From assembly GCA_021801255.1 (NCBI GenBank), contig JAJYYH010000033.1:141449-205448 (forward strand): a DNA stretch of 64,000 bases, read 5' to 3'. Each line of letters starts with the position of its first letter. Positions within the stretch are counted from its first letter, which is position 1. The position numbers and the translations under genes were made by a program. Of this stretch, positions 30,166 through 41,367 are shown piece by piece. The notes below the pieces were generated by a model. It did no database searches, was not told where the DNA came from, and saw only the letters and a list, made by a program, of their open reading frames with translations. The stretch comes from Pseudomonadota bacterium. Its GTDB lineage: Bacteria; Pseudomonadota; Alphaproteobacteria; Acetobacterales; Acetobacteraceae.

Positions 30166-30388
30166 CTAGGGGGCTGTTCTCGCGTCAGAAGACGAACGGC
30201 GGGGCAACGGGGTCAGGGCGGCCATCGCGGCGGGTTCCTGGCCGGGCGGCACATATTCTTGCGGCGGCGGGGCGTAATGACCACCTTGGGATGGCGGCGC
30301 CGACCCCAAGGCCGATCAGCGCATACATGAAGCGGCAGGTTTTCCGCAATCCTTGCCACGCCCAGGCCAGCCCATGGCAACGCGTCAT
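30166..30388 (-). pseudogene. Small Pro-rich protein frame, apparently frameshifted, before mdtA
   Basis: On the minus strand ATG 30388 opens a short frame with a hydrophobic stretch (FMYALIGLG). At a GGGG run (30304-30307) dropping one G would move it into another frame reading SQGGHYAPPPQEYVPPGQEP and ending at TAG 30166-30168, six bases before mdtA. The second part has low-complexity Pro/Gln composition typical of a secreted or membrane-tethered tail. Neither part is long enough alone to be convincing. It could be a pseudogene, an assembly error or chance. Confidence 0.35.
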
Positions 30389-30443
30389 GGTTTGATCGTT
30401 CCTGCATAAGAGAGGCGAACACCATCCTATCTCACCAAAGGCC

Positions 30444-30479
30444 TACGAGCGTCACGAGACATACGAGCATCACCGCGAA
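30444..30479. repeat. 18-bp imperfect tandem repeat upstream of efflux operon
   Basis: Units beginning TACGAGCGTCAC (30444-30461) and TACGAGCATCAC (30462-30479); the first 12 bases agree at 11. It lies in the 439-base spacer between the penicillin-acylase stop and mdtA start; besides this, the TGTGACA pair and the small frame, nothing else was recognised there. Confidence 0.55.
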
Positions 30480-30551
30480 ATTCCAGCCCAGACCCCCCTG
30501 ACCCAAGCCAGCATGATATAGATGCTGATTATTGCGGGCCGGCTTTTCTCC

Positions 30552-30568
30552 TGTGACATAATGTGACA
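30552..30568. promoter_or_regulatory. Direct repeat TGTGACA, 10-bp spacing
   Basis: TGTGACA at 30552-30558 and again at 30562-30568, one helical turn apart. It could be a regulator site for the mdtA operon, but it lies about 390 bases upstream of that gene and only 31 bases past the acylase stop, so the assignment is weak. Confidence 0.3.
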
Positions 30569-30598
30569 ATCCCCGCCGAGACACGCGCCGCGCTGCTT

Positions 30599-32932
30599 TC
30601 AGGGCCGGAGATCGACGCTTGCGCTGACGCTGTCGGGGTCGGGTCCGAGGGTGAGGGTCGCGCCGTCGCGCCAGGGCGTCAGCAGGTCGCGGGCGTGCGG
30701 GCTGAGCAGGTTGCCGGACTCGCCGGGCGCGATCATGAACAGGCTGCGATCGGGTAGAGCGAGGTCATAGACGCCGCGATAGGAAGCGCCGTGGAGCGCC
30801 TCGAACCCATCCGGTCCCATGGCGCCGCGATCGACCGTGCTGTCATCGCCGCCAGCCGGGATCGCGAGCGTGGCGAGCCGGCCGATCGCGGGCAGGTGCG
30901 CGAGCAGGGGATGGGCGAACACCGCCGGATGCACGTCTCCCCAGCGCCAGGCGCGGAGATCGGGGCCGAGGCGGAGCGCCAGCGTGCCCACCGCGTCATC
31001 GAGCGCCTTGGCGAGCCGGCCCGAGCAATCGCCGCCGCACCAAAGGGCCGCGCCTTCTTGGGTAAAGAGCGAGGCGGTGAATTCGAGCGTCGGCGCCGCC
31101 GGATCGCCGAATTTTACGCCCTGTTCGGCCAGCACGCCGGCGGCGAAGCGGCGCAGCCAGGCGTTGAAAATCAGCGGCTCCGGCCGGTCATGGGCCATCC
31201 GTCCGTCCCAGCCCGCGAGCAGGGCGGCCGCCGTGGTGGCAAGGCCGGGCGGCGGCGAGATGGCGCGGAGATGGGGCAGGATCTGGGCGGCGAAGACGCT
31301 CGTGGTATCGGCCTGCATGGTGGCGAAGTCAGCGACATCGGCCTTGCCGATGCCAGCGAGCAAAGAGCGGATGCGCTCGGCCCGCCAATCCCCCGGCCAG
31401 TCGGCGCCGAGGAACACGCCGCCCGCGCCCGCTGCCGGGCCGATCCGTTCGTTGGCGTTGACCAGCCGCCCGCTGGCGGGCGCGATGAAATGCGGCAGCG
31501 CCTCGCCCGCGGCCCAGCCGATCCAGTCATGCGTGGGATCCGCGCCGGGCAGCGGGGCAGCGCCTTCGGGTGTGCGCCGCAGCGGCACCCGCCCGGTGAG
31601 AAAAAGCGCGATTTTCTGGCGATCGGCCACCATGAGATTCTGCACCGGGGCGCTGATCAGCGCCGCCGCCGCGCCGGCCTGCTCGACCGTCTCGGCGTGG
31701 TTGAGCGACCATAGGCCCAGCGTGGCGGTGCCCGGCCCTTGCAGATTGGCGGCGGCGAAGGCGAGGAGGCGGGTTTCGCCGGGGATGAGATCGCTGATCA
31801 CCGGGCCGTGGCGGGTCGCGCGCACGGTCATCAAGACATCCGGTGCGCCCCGCACCTTGATGCGTTCCTCGCGTAGCCCGAAGGGCAGTGGCCCGGTCGG
31901 GCCGAGATAATGGCCGGGATCGAGCGGGGTTTCCGCGAAGACATCCTCGGTATCGGCGCCGTTGGAGGTGAAACTCCAGGCAATATGGCCGTTCTGGCCG
32001 AGCACCAGGAAGGGCACGCCGGGCACCGTGGCGCCGGTCAGAACCCGCTCGGGGGTGGTCACGCGCACGAGATACCAGAGGCCGGGAAAGCTGAAGCCGA
32101 GATGCGGGTCGCCGGCCAGCAGCGGCGCGCCAGTGCGGCTATGCGCGCCATCGACCGCCCAGGCGTTCGATTCTTCACTGGGCTCGGTGAAGCGGGCGGG
32201 AAAGGCCGGGATGGCGGCGAGCAAGGCGCCCGCTTCACTGGCGAAGCGGGCATCCCCCGGCGCCAGCGCGGCATCCGGCCGCCCCGTTCCCTCAGCCGGC
32301 GGCCACAGGGCGGCGATTTTTTCAGGGGAGAGGTTTTTCCCCGCAAGCGCCATGCGCGCCAGTTCCACCCGCTCATTGGCGGCGAGATACCAGCCCATGA
32401 GATGCCCCCAGAGCAGCGAATCGACCGGCTGCCAGGGTTCCAGCCGGCGAAAAGCGATACATTCGAGGCAGGCGTAGCGCCCCCGCGCGTCGAGCCAGGC
32501 ATTGACGCCGGCGGCATAGGCGTCGAGCACGGCGCGCGGCGCGGCGGGCAGGGTCGCGTATTCGGCCAAGGCCGCCTCGCGCAGCCCGAGCGTGCGCATC
32601 AGCCGGTCGCTTTTCAGCGCCGCCGGCCCGACGCGTTCGGCGAGCCGGCCGGAGACGGTGCGGCGCATCAGCTCCATCTGGAACAGCCGGTCGCGAGCAT
32701 GGACATAGCCAAGCGCCAACGCCGCGTCGCGCTCGTTGGCCGCCGTGATGCGCGGCACGCCGTGGCTGTCGAAGCGGATCGCCACGGGGGCGGAGAGCCC
32801 GGCGATATGCAGCACCTCATGGCGGGGCGGCAAGGTGAGCCAGAGCAGGCTGCCGGCGACGACCACGCCGAGCAGCAGCAGAACCGCCAACCCAGTGCCC
32901 AGCCGGCGCAGCCACAGGAAGGTTTTGCGCAT
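30599..32932 (-). CDS. Penicillin-acylase-family (S45) Ntn hydrolase
   Basis: A 777-residue S45 precursor with an N-terminal membrane/signal segment (about residues 9-33). The alpha-chain region holds LGYVHARDRLFQMEL, typical of the family. The autoproteolysis/nucleophile site is EESNAWAV, where the Ser becomes the N-terminal catalytic residue of the beta chain. VPFLVLGQNGHIAWSFTSNG follows in the beta chain. Relatives hydrolyse penicillins, cephalosporins or acyl-homoserine lactones in the periplasm; the substrate here is unknown. It is the last gene of a ten-gene co-directional run. Confidence 0.88.
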   Translation of the reverse strand: MRKTFLWLRRLGTGLAVLLLLGVVVAGSLLWLTLPPRHEVLHIAGLSAPVAIRFDSHGVPRITAANERDAALALGYVHARDRLFQMELMRRTVSGRLAERVGPAALKSDRLMRTLGLREAALAEYATLPAAPRAVLDAYAAGVNAWLDARGRYACLECIAFRRLEPWQPVDSLLWGHLMGWYLAANERVELARMALAGKNLSPEKIAALWPPAEGTGRPDAALAPGDARFASEAGALLAAIPAFPARFTEPSEESNAWAVDGAHSRTGAPLLAGDPHLGFSFPGLWYLVRVTTPERVLTGATVPGVPFLVLGQNGHIAWSFTSNGADTEDVFAETPLDPGHYLGPTGPLPFGLREERIKVRGAPDVLMTVRATRHGPVISDLIPGETRLLAFAAANLQGPGTATLGLWSLNHAETVEQAGAAAALISAPVQNLMVADRQKIALFLTGRVPLRRTPEGAAPLPGADPTHDWIGWAAGEALPHFIAPASGRLVNANERIGPAAGAGGVFLGADWPGDWRAERIRSLLAGIGKADVADFATMQADTTSVFAAQILPHLRAISPPPGLATTAAALLAGWDGRMAHDRPEPLIFNAWLRRFAAGVLAEQGVKFGDPAAPTLEFTASLFTQEGAALWCGGDCSGRLAKALDDAVGTLALRLGPDLRAWRWGDVHPAVFAHPLLAHLPAIGRLATLAIPAGGDDSTVDRGAMGPDGFEALHGASYRGVYDLALPDRSLFMIAPGESGNLLSPHARDLLTPWRDGATLTLGPDPDSVSASVDLRP

Positions 32933-32976
32933 GCCGCCAGGGTGGCAGATGCCGGCGGTTGGGGGAAGGTGGGAGA

Positions 32977-34143
32977 TTAGATCGGCACGATCCGCCAGGC
33001 ATCGAGCGCGAGTCCCGGCTCACTCCGGAGGGCGAGGGCGCGGCCGGCGCGGCGGGCAAAATCGGCGCGCGCCAGGGTGTCAGCCTCGATCGCCGCGATC
33101 ACCGCGGGCGCGGCGAGGAGGGCAAGCGGCATCGCCGGCCGGGCGGCGGCGTCCCTCATCGCCGCGCGCAGTGCCCGGAGGCCGGCGGCGTGCGGCCCGC
33201 TTAAATATTCGTGGAGCGGCGGGTGGACGCGCGGGCGGAGGATTTCGGCGAAGCCCAGCGCGGTGAAGCCGAGCAGGCGCGGGCGCAGCGGATCGGCGGC
33301 CAACGCGGCGGCGAGGGCGGGCGCCAGCGTCGCGCGTTTTTTCGACTTCATGCCGGCGAAATCGATGAGGATCGCGCCGCTCAGATTGCGCAGCCGGATC
33401 TGGCGCGCCAGCGCCGGGATCAGCGCCCGGTTGAGCGCTTCCTGGGCCACCCCCTTGGGCGCGCGCGCGGCGGTCGCGGCGCCGGCGTCGAGGTCGATCG
33501 CGGTCAGCGCCGGGGTGGGATGAAACGTGGCGCGCACGCCGTCGGGAAGCGCCGCGTCGGGTGCGGCGAGTGCCGCGGCCTGGTCCTCGATGCCGGCGTC
33601 AAACGCCGCGGCGAGGCAGGTGAGGCGGGATCCAAGCAGCGTGTGGAGCTGGGCGGCGAGCGCTCCGTCGTCCACGCGCACGGGGGCCTCGGGATAGTGC
33701 GCGGCGATTTGCAGCAACGGGTGCGGCGCCGGCTGGAGCAGCCGTGGCGGCCCGCCTGGCGTCTCGCCTGCGAGCGCTTGCAGGCGCGGCCCCTTGCCGC
33801 CGAGTGCCGCGCGGCTGACGCGAACCCGGATCAGCGCCCCCTCGGCGAGCTTCGCACCACCGGCGGTATCGGGCAGAAACCCCTCGGCGCCAGCGAGGGC
33901 GACAAACACTCCGGCCATCGCCGGCACCCGCTTGATCACCCGCCCGAGATGCTCATCGCCCACACCATCCGGCGCCCCCGGCCGCCAGAGGCGGTAGTCG
34001 AGCAGCGTGCCCTGCCGGTCGGTGAGCGCGATCCGCACTTCTCCCGGAGAAGACGCCGCCAGTATCGTGACGGATTGCAAAGGCTCCGCCTTTGCTGGGG
34101 TCGAGGGGCAAGGCCCCGCGCCTTGATGGGGCTTTTCCGTCAC
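32977..34143 (-). CDS. Compact RNase E/G-like ribonuclease
   Basis: A 388-residue member of the RNase E/G family. The N-terminal S1-like part reads EHLGRVIKRVPAMAGVFVALAG, and the DNase-I-like part ILIDFAGMKSKKR with a second acid in AADPLRP, the two expected catalytic Asp positions. The Zn-link CPxC and the C-terminal small domain are missing, making it about 100 residues shorter than RNase G. GTG 34143 overlaps the maf stop (GTGA); about 22 leader residues come from palindromic DNA, so TTG 34080, just before the conserved start, is an alternative. Next to maf as in other Alphaproteobacteria. Confidence 0.8.
   Translation of the reverse strand: MTEKPHQGAGPCPSTPAKAEPLQSVTILAASSPGEVRIALTDRQGTLLDYRLWRPGAPDGVGDEHLGRVIKRVPAMAGVFVALAGAEGFLPDTAGGAKLAEGALIRVRVSRAALGGKGPRLQALAGETPGGPPRLLQPAPHPLLQIAAHYPEAPVRVDDGALAAQLHTLLGSRLTCLAAAFDAGIEDQAAALAAPDAALPDGVRATFHPTPALTAIDLDAGAATAARAPKGVAQEALNRALIPALARQIRLRNLSGAILIDFAGMKSKKRATLAPALAAALAADPLRPRLLGFTALGFAEILRPRVHPPLHEYLSGPHAAGLRALRAAMRDAAARPAMPLALLAAPAVIAAIEADTLARADFARRAGRALALRSEPGLALDAWRIVPI
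34077..34117. repeat. Paired palindromes at the RNase E/G gene start
   Basis: GCAAAGGC-TCC-GCCTTTGC (34077-34095) is a perfect 8-bp stem, followed by GGGGC-AAG-GCCCC (34105-34117). They lie between the maf stop and the first conserved codons of the RNase gene, inside its possible 5' extension. As RNA hairpins they could limit translation or be processing sites. Confidence 0.6.
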
Positions 34144-34724
34144 GCAATCCCGCGCCAGCCCAGCCCGCGCAGCACCTGGCGGGTCTCGAACAGCGCGAGC
34201 CCCACGACATTGCTGTAGCTGCCCGAGAGAAACCGGATAAACCCGGCGGCGCGGCCCTGGATGGCGTAGCCGCCGGCCTTGCCGCGCCACTCCTCGGTGG
34301 CGAGGTAGGCGGCGATTTCGGCTTCCGAGAGGCGCTGGAAGGTGACGTGGCTCACCACCAGCCGCATCGCCCAGCGCCCGCCCGGCGCATGGAGCGCGAT
34401 GCCGCCATGGACTTGGTGCCGTCGCCCGGAGAGCAGGGTGATGGCGGCGCGGGCTTCGGCCTCGGTTACCGCCTGGCCGACCACCCGCCGCCCGACGGCC
34501 GCCACGGTATCGGCGCCGAGCACGAAATCACCTGGGCACGCGCGGGCCACCGCCTCCGCCTTGCTCCGCGCGAGGCGGGCGGCGAGCCGGCGGGGGGATT
34601 CGTCGCGGGCCGGGGCCTCGTCGATCCCGGCGGGCAGGACGGCATCCGGGACGATGCCGATCTGGGCGAGGAGGTCGAGGCGGCGCGGGCTCGCCGAGGC
34701 CAGGACGAGGCGCGGCGCGCTCAT
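34140..34724 (-). CDS. maf: Maf-family nucleotide pyrophosphatase
   Basis: A 194-residue Maf/HAM1-fold nucleoside triphosphate pyrophosphatase that clears non-canonical or damaged NTPs/dTTP. Signatures: LVLASASPRRLDLLAQIG at the start, the ESPRRLAARLARSKA helix, and FVLGADTVAAVGRRV. The C-terminal GGYAIQGRAAGFI is the expected substrate loop. It is 30 bases downstream of infA and coupled to the RNase gene. Confidence 0.93.
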   Translation of the reverse strand: MSAPRLVLASASPRRLDLLAQIGIVPDAVLPAGIDEAPARDESPRRLAARLARSKAEAVARACPGDFVLGADTVAAVGRRVVGQAVTEAEARAAITLLSGRRHQVHGGIALHAPGGRWAMRLVVSHVTFQRLSEAEIAAYLATEEWRGKAGGYAIQGRAAGFIRFLSGSYSNVVGLALFETRQVLRGLGWRGIA

Positions 34725-34754
34725 CGGAGCGCCGGGGTCATGGGCGGCGGTCCG

Positions 34755-34973
34755 TTACTTGAAGCGAAACGTGATCCGGCCCTTGGAGAGATCGTAAGGG
34801 GTCATTTCCACGTTCACCCGGTCCCCGGCCAGCACGCGGATACGGTTCTTGCGCATCTTGCCGCTGGTATGGGCGAGGATGACGTGTTCGTTATCGAGTT
34901 TGACGCGGAACATGGCGTTGGGCAGCAATTCCGCCACCGTGCCGCTGAACTCGATCATATCTTCTTTCGACAT
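34755..34973 (-). CDS. infA: Translation initiation factor IF-1
   Basis: A 72-residue S1-fold protein starting [19 protein letters not shown] and containing [19 protein letters not shown] and the terminal GRITFRFK: complete IF-1. It binds the 30S A site during initiation. The frame is open upstream, but ATG 34973 matches the universal start. Its location between hisD and maf, on the same strand, is usual in Alphaproteobacteria. Confidence 0.98.
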   Translation of the reverse strand: MSKEDMIEFSGTVAELLPNAMFRVKLDNEHVILAHTSGKMRKNRIRVLAGDRVNVEMTPYDLSKGRITFRFK

Positions 34974-35028
34974 CACACCTCTGGACGCTTGACTTTCGCG
35001 CGGAAAATGGTCTCGCGGGCGGGCGCGG

Positions 35029-36336
35029 TCAAGCGGGGGGTGTGTTCTGGCCGAGACGGAGCGCGATGCTGCGAGCGTGCGCGCCGAGCCCCTCGGCCTC
35101 GGCCAGCGTGATCGCGGCGGGCCCGAGTTCGCCGAGCGCGCGCGCATCGGGCGCCGCGATCCAGGTGGTGCGCTTGAGGAAGTCGAACACCGCGAGGCCG
35201 GAGGCGAAGCGGGCGCTGCGCGCGGTGGGGAGAACATGGTTCGGCCCGGCGATGTAGTCGCCGAGCGCCTCGGGCGCGAAACGGCCGAGAAATGCCGCCC
35301 CGGCATGGCGGATACGCGAAAACAGCGCCTCGGGCTCGGCCACCATGAGTTCGAGATGCTCGGGCGCCAGTTGATTGACGAGTGCGACGGCTTCCTCCCA
35401 CCCCCGCACCACGATCACCGCGCCATGCGCCGCAAGGCTGGCGCCGGCGATGGCGGCGCGCGGCAGGGTGGGGAGTTCGGCCGCGATGGCGGCCGCGACG
35501 CGGGCGGCGAAGGTCGCGTCATCGGTGATGAGGATCGCCTGCGCCGCCTCGTCATGCTCGGCCTGGGCGAGGAGATCGATCGCCACGAGACGCGGATCAT
35601 TGGCGGCATCGGCCAGCACCACCACCTCGGAGGGGCCGGCGATGGCGTCGATGCCGACCTGGCCGTAAACCTGCCGCTTGGCTTCGGCGACGTAGGCATT
35701 GCCGGGCCCGACGATGCGATCGACCGGGGCGATCATCGCCGTCCCGAACGCAAGTGCCGCGATCGCCTGCGCGCCGCCGACGCGATAGATCTCATCTACC
35801 CCCGCGAGCCTGGCCGCGGCCAGCACCAGCGGGTTGAGCACGCCGCCAGGGGCGGGCACGCACATCGCGAGGCGCCGGACGCCGGCGACGCGGGCGGGGA
35901 TCGCGTTCATCAGCACCGAGGAGGGATAGGCCGCCTTGCCGCCCGGCACATAGAGCCCGACGGCGTCGAGCGGGGTCCAGCGCAGGCCGAGGCGAAGCCC
36001 GGTGGGCTCTTCGGTTGCCAGGTCGGGGGGCATCTGGCGGCGGTGGAAATCCTCGATCCGCGCCGCCGCCAGCGCCAGCGCCCTGGCGCGTTCCGGGGCG
36101 ATGGCCCGGCTGGCCGCATCGATTTCCGCCGCGCCCACGCGAAGCGGCACAGTTGCCGGGTCGAACCGATCGAAACGCGCGGTGAGCGCGGCCAGCGCGG
36201 CATCGCCCCGTTCCCGCACCTCGGCGATGATCGCCGCGACCGCGCCCCGGACATCCTCTTGCGTCGCGCGCGGCGCAGCCAGGAGGGCGGCGAAATCGCC
36301 GGGGAAATCAGGATCGGTGGTGGCCAGGCTCCGCAT
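35029..36336 (-). CDS. hisD: Histidinol dehydrogenase
   Basis: A 435-residue enzyme catalysing the last two steps of histidine synthesis (histidinol to histidine, NAD+). Motifs: [55 protein letters not shown], the zinc/catalytic [13 protein letters not shown] and LAPEHLEL, and FGDYIAG-like [14 protein letters not shown]. The start ATG 36336 shares a base with the hisG stop (TGATG), so the pair is coupled. Confidence 0.97.
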   Translation of the reverse strand: MRSLATTDPDFPGDFAALLAAPRATQEDVRGAVAAIIAEVRERGDAALAALTARFDRFDPATVPLRVGAAEIDAASRAIAPERARALALAAARIEDFHRRQMPPDLATEEPTGLRLGLRWTPLDAVGLYVPGGKAAYPSSVLMNAIPARVAGVRRLAMCVPAPGGVLNPLVLAAARLAGVDEIYRVGGAQAIAALAFGTAMIAPVDRIVGPGNAYVAEAKRQVYGQVGIDAIAGPSEVVVLADAANDPRLVAIDLLAQAEHDEAAQAILITDDATFAARVAAAIAAELPTLPRAAIAGASLAAHGAVIVVRGWEEAVALVNQLAPEHLELMVAEPEALFSRIRHAGAAFLGRFAPEALGDYIAGPNHVLPTARSARFASGLAVFDFLKRTTWIAAPDARALGELGPAAITLAEAEGLGAHARSIALRLGQNTPPA

Positions 36337-37055
36337 CAGGCGGCGCCGATCGCGGCACGGAAGCGGGCGATCCAGCCGCCGATGAGTTCGGGGCGGGTTT
36401 TCAGCGCGGTGCGGTTGACGATGAGGCGGCTGGTGATCGGCGCGATGACCTCGGTCTCGACCAGGCCATTGGCCTTGAGCGTCGAGCCGGTCTGCACGAG
36501 ATCGACGATGAAGCGGGCCAGGCCGAGGCCCGGGGCCAGCTCCATGGCGCCGTTGAGATGGACGATCTCGGCCTGGATGCCGCGCGCCGCGAAATGCTTG
36601 CGCGTCACCGCCGGGTATTTGGTGGCGACCCGCACCCGCGACAGGCGTGCCAGATTCTCGACCGGCGCGTCTCCGGCGGGGGCGGCGAGCGAAATGCGGC
36701 AATGGCCGATATCGAGATCGAGGGGCGCGTAGATCTCGGGATAGTCGAACTCCATCAGCACGTCGGCGCCGCAGATGCCAAGCGAGGCGGCGCCGAAGGC
36801 GACGAAGGTCGCGACATCGAAGGAGCGCACGCGCACCACGTCGAGACCGGGGTCGTCGGTCGGAAAACGCAGCCTGCCGCTGCCCTCATCGGCGTAATCG
36901 GGCGCGGGGACGATGCCGGCGCGGGCGAGGAGCGGGCCGCATTCCTCAAGAATGCGCCCCTTGGGCAGCGCGAGCACGAGTTTTTCCGCGGCGCCGGGCG
37001 TGGCGGCGGGGGCGGGGGAGGGGAGAAACACGTCGTGGCCGGCCAGGCTCATCAC
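36336..37055 (-). CDS. hisG: ATP phosphoribosyltransferase, short form
   Basis: A 239-residue HisG, the first enzyme of histidine synthesis (ATP + PRPP). It has LALPKGRILEE near residue 27, GICGADVLMEF, RVATKYPAVTRKHF and the PRPP loop IVDLVQTGSTLKANGL. The C-terminal ACT-like domain of long HisG is absent, so it is the HisGS form, which in other bacteria needs HisZ for activity and feedback control. hisZ is not in the window. ATG 37055 is 4 bases after the hemB stop; ATG 37052 is equally possible. Confidence 0.95.
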   Translation of the reverse strand: MMSLAGHDVFLPSPAPAATPGAAEKLVLALPKGRILEECGPLLARAGIVPAPDYADEGSGRLRFPTDDPGLDVVRVRSFDVATFVAFGAASLGICGADVLMEFDYPEIYAPLDLDIGHCRISLAAPAGDAPVENLARLSRVRVATKYPAVTRKHFAARGIQAEIVHLNGAMELAPGLGLARFIVDLVQTGSTLKANGLVETEVIAPITSRLIVNRTALKTRPELIGGWIARFRAAIGAA

Positions 37056-37059
37056 GCCT

Positions 37060-39184
<2,125 letters not shown>

Positions 39185-39196
39185 TCCTGGTCTCTC

Positions 39197-40039
39197 TCAT
39201 TCCTGATCAAGCAGGAAGGCCCGCACCGCCCGGATGGACTCGGTGTCCATCAACGCGGGCGCATGGCCAGCATTTTTGATGATCAGCGGAATAGCGCCGG
39301 ATTTGATCATTCTGTCAAAAGTTCTCGGCAACAGCAGATCACTCTCCTCGCCGCGGATCGCCAGCACGGGGATGTGAATTTTCTCCCACCACGACCACAT
39401 CTCGGTGTCGATGGCGAGCGAGGAGCGGATCGGCTTGGCGATGCCGGGATCGTAATGCAGCGCCACGCGGCCATCGGGCAGGTCGCGCGCCGAGGTTTTC
39501 GTGAGATGCTCCCATTGCGCGTCGCTCAGCGGGCCGAAGCTGCCATGCACCCGCCGCAGATGTGCCTCGAGCGCCAGGATATCGGGGAATTCCGGGCGCA
39601 CGCTGACATAATCCCGGATCCGCGCAATCGCCGGTCCGGGCACCATCGGCCCGACATCGTTGAGCACCAGCTTGGTGAGCGGATTGCCGATCGCCGAGGC
39701 GATCGCCATGCCGCAGATCCCGCCCAGCGAGGTGCCGACAAACATGACCTTCTCGCCGAGCGCCGCGAGCAGGTGGGTCAGCGCCTGAACGTAGGAGGGC
39801 GGCTGATAGAGATTGGCATCGGGCAGCCAGTCCGACGCGCCGCGCCCCGGCAGGTCGGGGCTGATGACGTGGAAGCGATCGGCGAGCCCGAGCGCGAGGG
39901 CATCGAAATCCCGCCCCGTCCGGGTCAGGCCATGCACGCAGACGACTTTCGGGTTCTTGCGGCTGCCGATTTCGTGATAGGCCATGCGGTAGAAAGCGCC
40001 CCCGAGGTAATAGCGGATTTCCCCCTCATGGGGCCGCAT
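39197..40039 (-). CDS. Alpha/beta-fold hydrolase
   Basis: A 280-residue alpha/beta hydrolase. The oxyanion His-Gly is in VCVHGLTRTGRDFD, the nucleophile elbow is VGTSLGG (Ser), the acid may lie near IRGEESDLL, and the base is GHAPAL. The LPGRGASDW block is typical of esterase/epoxide/dienelactone-like enzymes. The start ATG 40039 shares one base with the CoA-transferase stop (TGATG), so it is coupled to it; a joint role in acyl-CoA or ester degradation is inference. Confidence 0.88.
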   Translation of the reverse strand: MRPHEGEIRYYLGGAFYRMAYHEIGSRKNPKVVCVHGLTRTGRDFDALALGLADRFHVISPDLPGRGASDWLPDANLYQPPSYVQALTHLLAALGEKVMFVGTSLGGICGMAIASAIGNPLTKLVLNDVGPMVPGPAIARIRDYVSVRPEFPDILALEAHLRRVHGSFGPLSDAQWEHLTKTSARDLPDGRVALHYDPGIAKPIRSSLAIDTEMWSWWEKIHIPVLAIRGEESDLLLPRTFDRMIKSGAIPLIIKNAGHAPALMDTESIRAVRAFLLDQE

Positions 40040-41256
40040 CAAATGACACCCTTGGCCCGCAGCCCGGACAATTCCGCCTCGCCCAGCCCGAGCATCTCGG
40101 TGAGCACGCTGGCGCTGTGTTCGCCCAAGCCGGGGGGTGCGAGGCGGTAATCGGGGGGCGTCGCCGAGAGCCGCACCGGGTTGGCGATCACTTTTACCTT
40201 GCCGCCGGCAGCACCCGGCTGGTCCATCTCGACGACGGCGCCGCGCGCGAGGACTTGCGGATCGGCGAAGACCTCGGAGAGCCGGTTGATCGGCCCGCAG
40301 CCGATCTTGAGGGTTTCCAGTTTTTCCACCCACCAGGCGGTGGGATGGCGGCGCATCACCGGCGTCAGGGTCTCGGTGACCAGCGCCCGGTTCTCGACGC
40401 GCGCCGCGTTGGTCGTAAAACGTGCATCCTCCAGCAGCGCGGCGAGGTCGAAGGCGGCGCAGAAGCGCTGGAAGGTCGGGTCGTTGCCGATGGACAGCAC
40501 GATGTGCCCATCCTCGGTCGGAAATACCTGATAGGGCACGATATTGGGGTGCTGGTTGCCGAGCCTGGCGGGGTTTTCCCCGGTCGCGAGATAGTTCATG
40601 CCCTGATTGGCGAGCCAGGCGACATGGGCATCGAGCATGCCGATATCGATCTGCTGGCCCTCGCCGGTTTTCTCGCGATGGCGGAGTGCTGCGAGGATGC
40701 CGATGCAGCCATAGAGCCCGGCGAAGAGATCGGCGACCGGCACGCCGACCTTCTGGGGTGGCCCATCCGGCTCGCCGGTCAGGCTCATCACGCCGCCCAT
40801 CGCCTGGATCAGACTGTCATAGCCGGGGCGCGGCGCGTAGGGGCCGGTCTGGCCGAAGCCCGTGATCGAACAATAGATCAGGCCAGGAAAGCGCTCCTTG
40901 AGCTGTTCATAGGCGAGGCCGTATTTGGCGAGCGCCCCCACCTTGAAATTCTCCACCAGGATATCGCACCGCGCGATCAGCCGCAGCGCCAGCGCCTGCC
41001 CGTCGGGGGTTGCGATATCGAGGGTGAGCGAGCGCTTGTTACGGTTGACACCGGTGAAATAGGCGCTCTCCTTGGTGCCCGGCATGAAAGGGGGGGCGAA
41101 GCCGCGGGTATCATCGCCGGCGCCGGGTTTTTCGATCTTGATGACATCGGCGCCGAGATCGCCCAGCATCTGGGTCGCCGTCGGCCCGGCCAGCACGCGG
41201 GTCAGATCGAACACGCGCAACCCCGTCAGGGGACCGCTCGGCGCCTTGGTCTCCAT
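40039..41256 (-). CDS. CaiB/BaiF family CoA-transferase
   Basis: A 405-residue class III CoA-transferase that moves CoA between carboxylic acids through an aspartyl-CoA intermediate. Motifs: LRVFDLTRVLAGPTATQMLG, LGADVIKIEKPGAGDDTRG, NRNKRSLTLD, VENFKVGALAKYGL, and the nucleophile region VPVADLFAGLYG, followed by TGEGQQIDIGMLD. The substrate is not predictable (formyl-, mesaconyl- or long-chain acyl-CoA type). It begins the ten-gene minus-strand run and is divergent from the aldehyde dehydrogenase. Confidence 0.93.
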   Translation of the reverse strand: METKAPSGPLTGLRVFDLTRVLAGPTATQMLGDLGADVIKIEKPGAGDDTRGFAPPFMPGTKESAYFTGVNRNKRSLTLDIATPDGQALALRLIARCDILVENFKVGALAKYGLAYEQLKERFPGLIYCSITGFGQTGPYAPRPGYDSLIQAMGGVMSLTGEPDGPPQKVGVPVADLFAGLYGCIGILAALRHREKTGEGQQIDIGMLDAHVAWLANQGMNYLATGENPARLGNQHPNIVPYQVFPTEDGHIVLSIGNDPTFQRFCAAFDLAALLEDARFTTNAARVENRALVTETLTPVMRRHPTAWWVEKLETLKIGCGPINRLSEVFADPQVLARGAVVEMDQPGAAGGKVKVIANPVRLSATPPDYRLAPPGLGEHSASVLTEMLGLGEAELSGLRAKGVI

Positions 41257-41367
41257 CCTCGTCTCCGCTCATCCGGCGCCCACGCTGCCCGATGGCTTGC
41301 AGGGGGCGGGCGCTCGGTTCATCTTTGGCCATTGCTTATAGAGACCCATTCACGGGAGGAAAACCCG

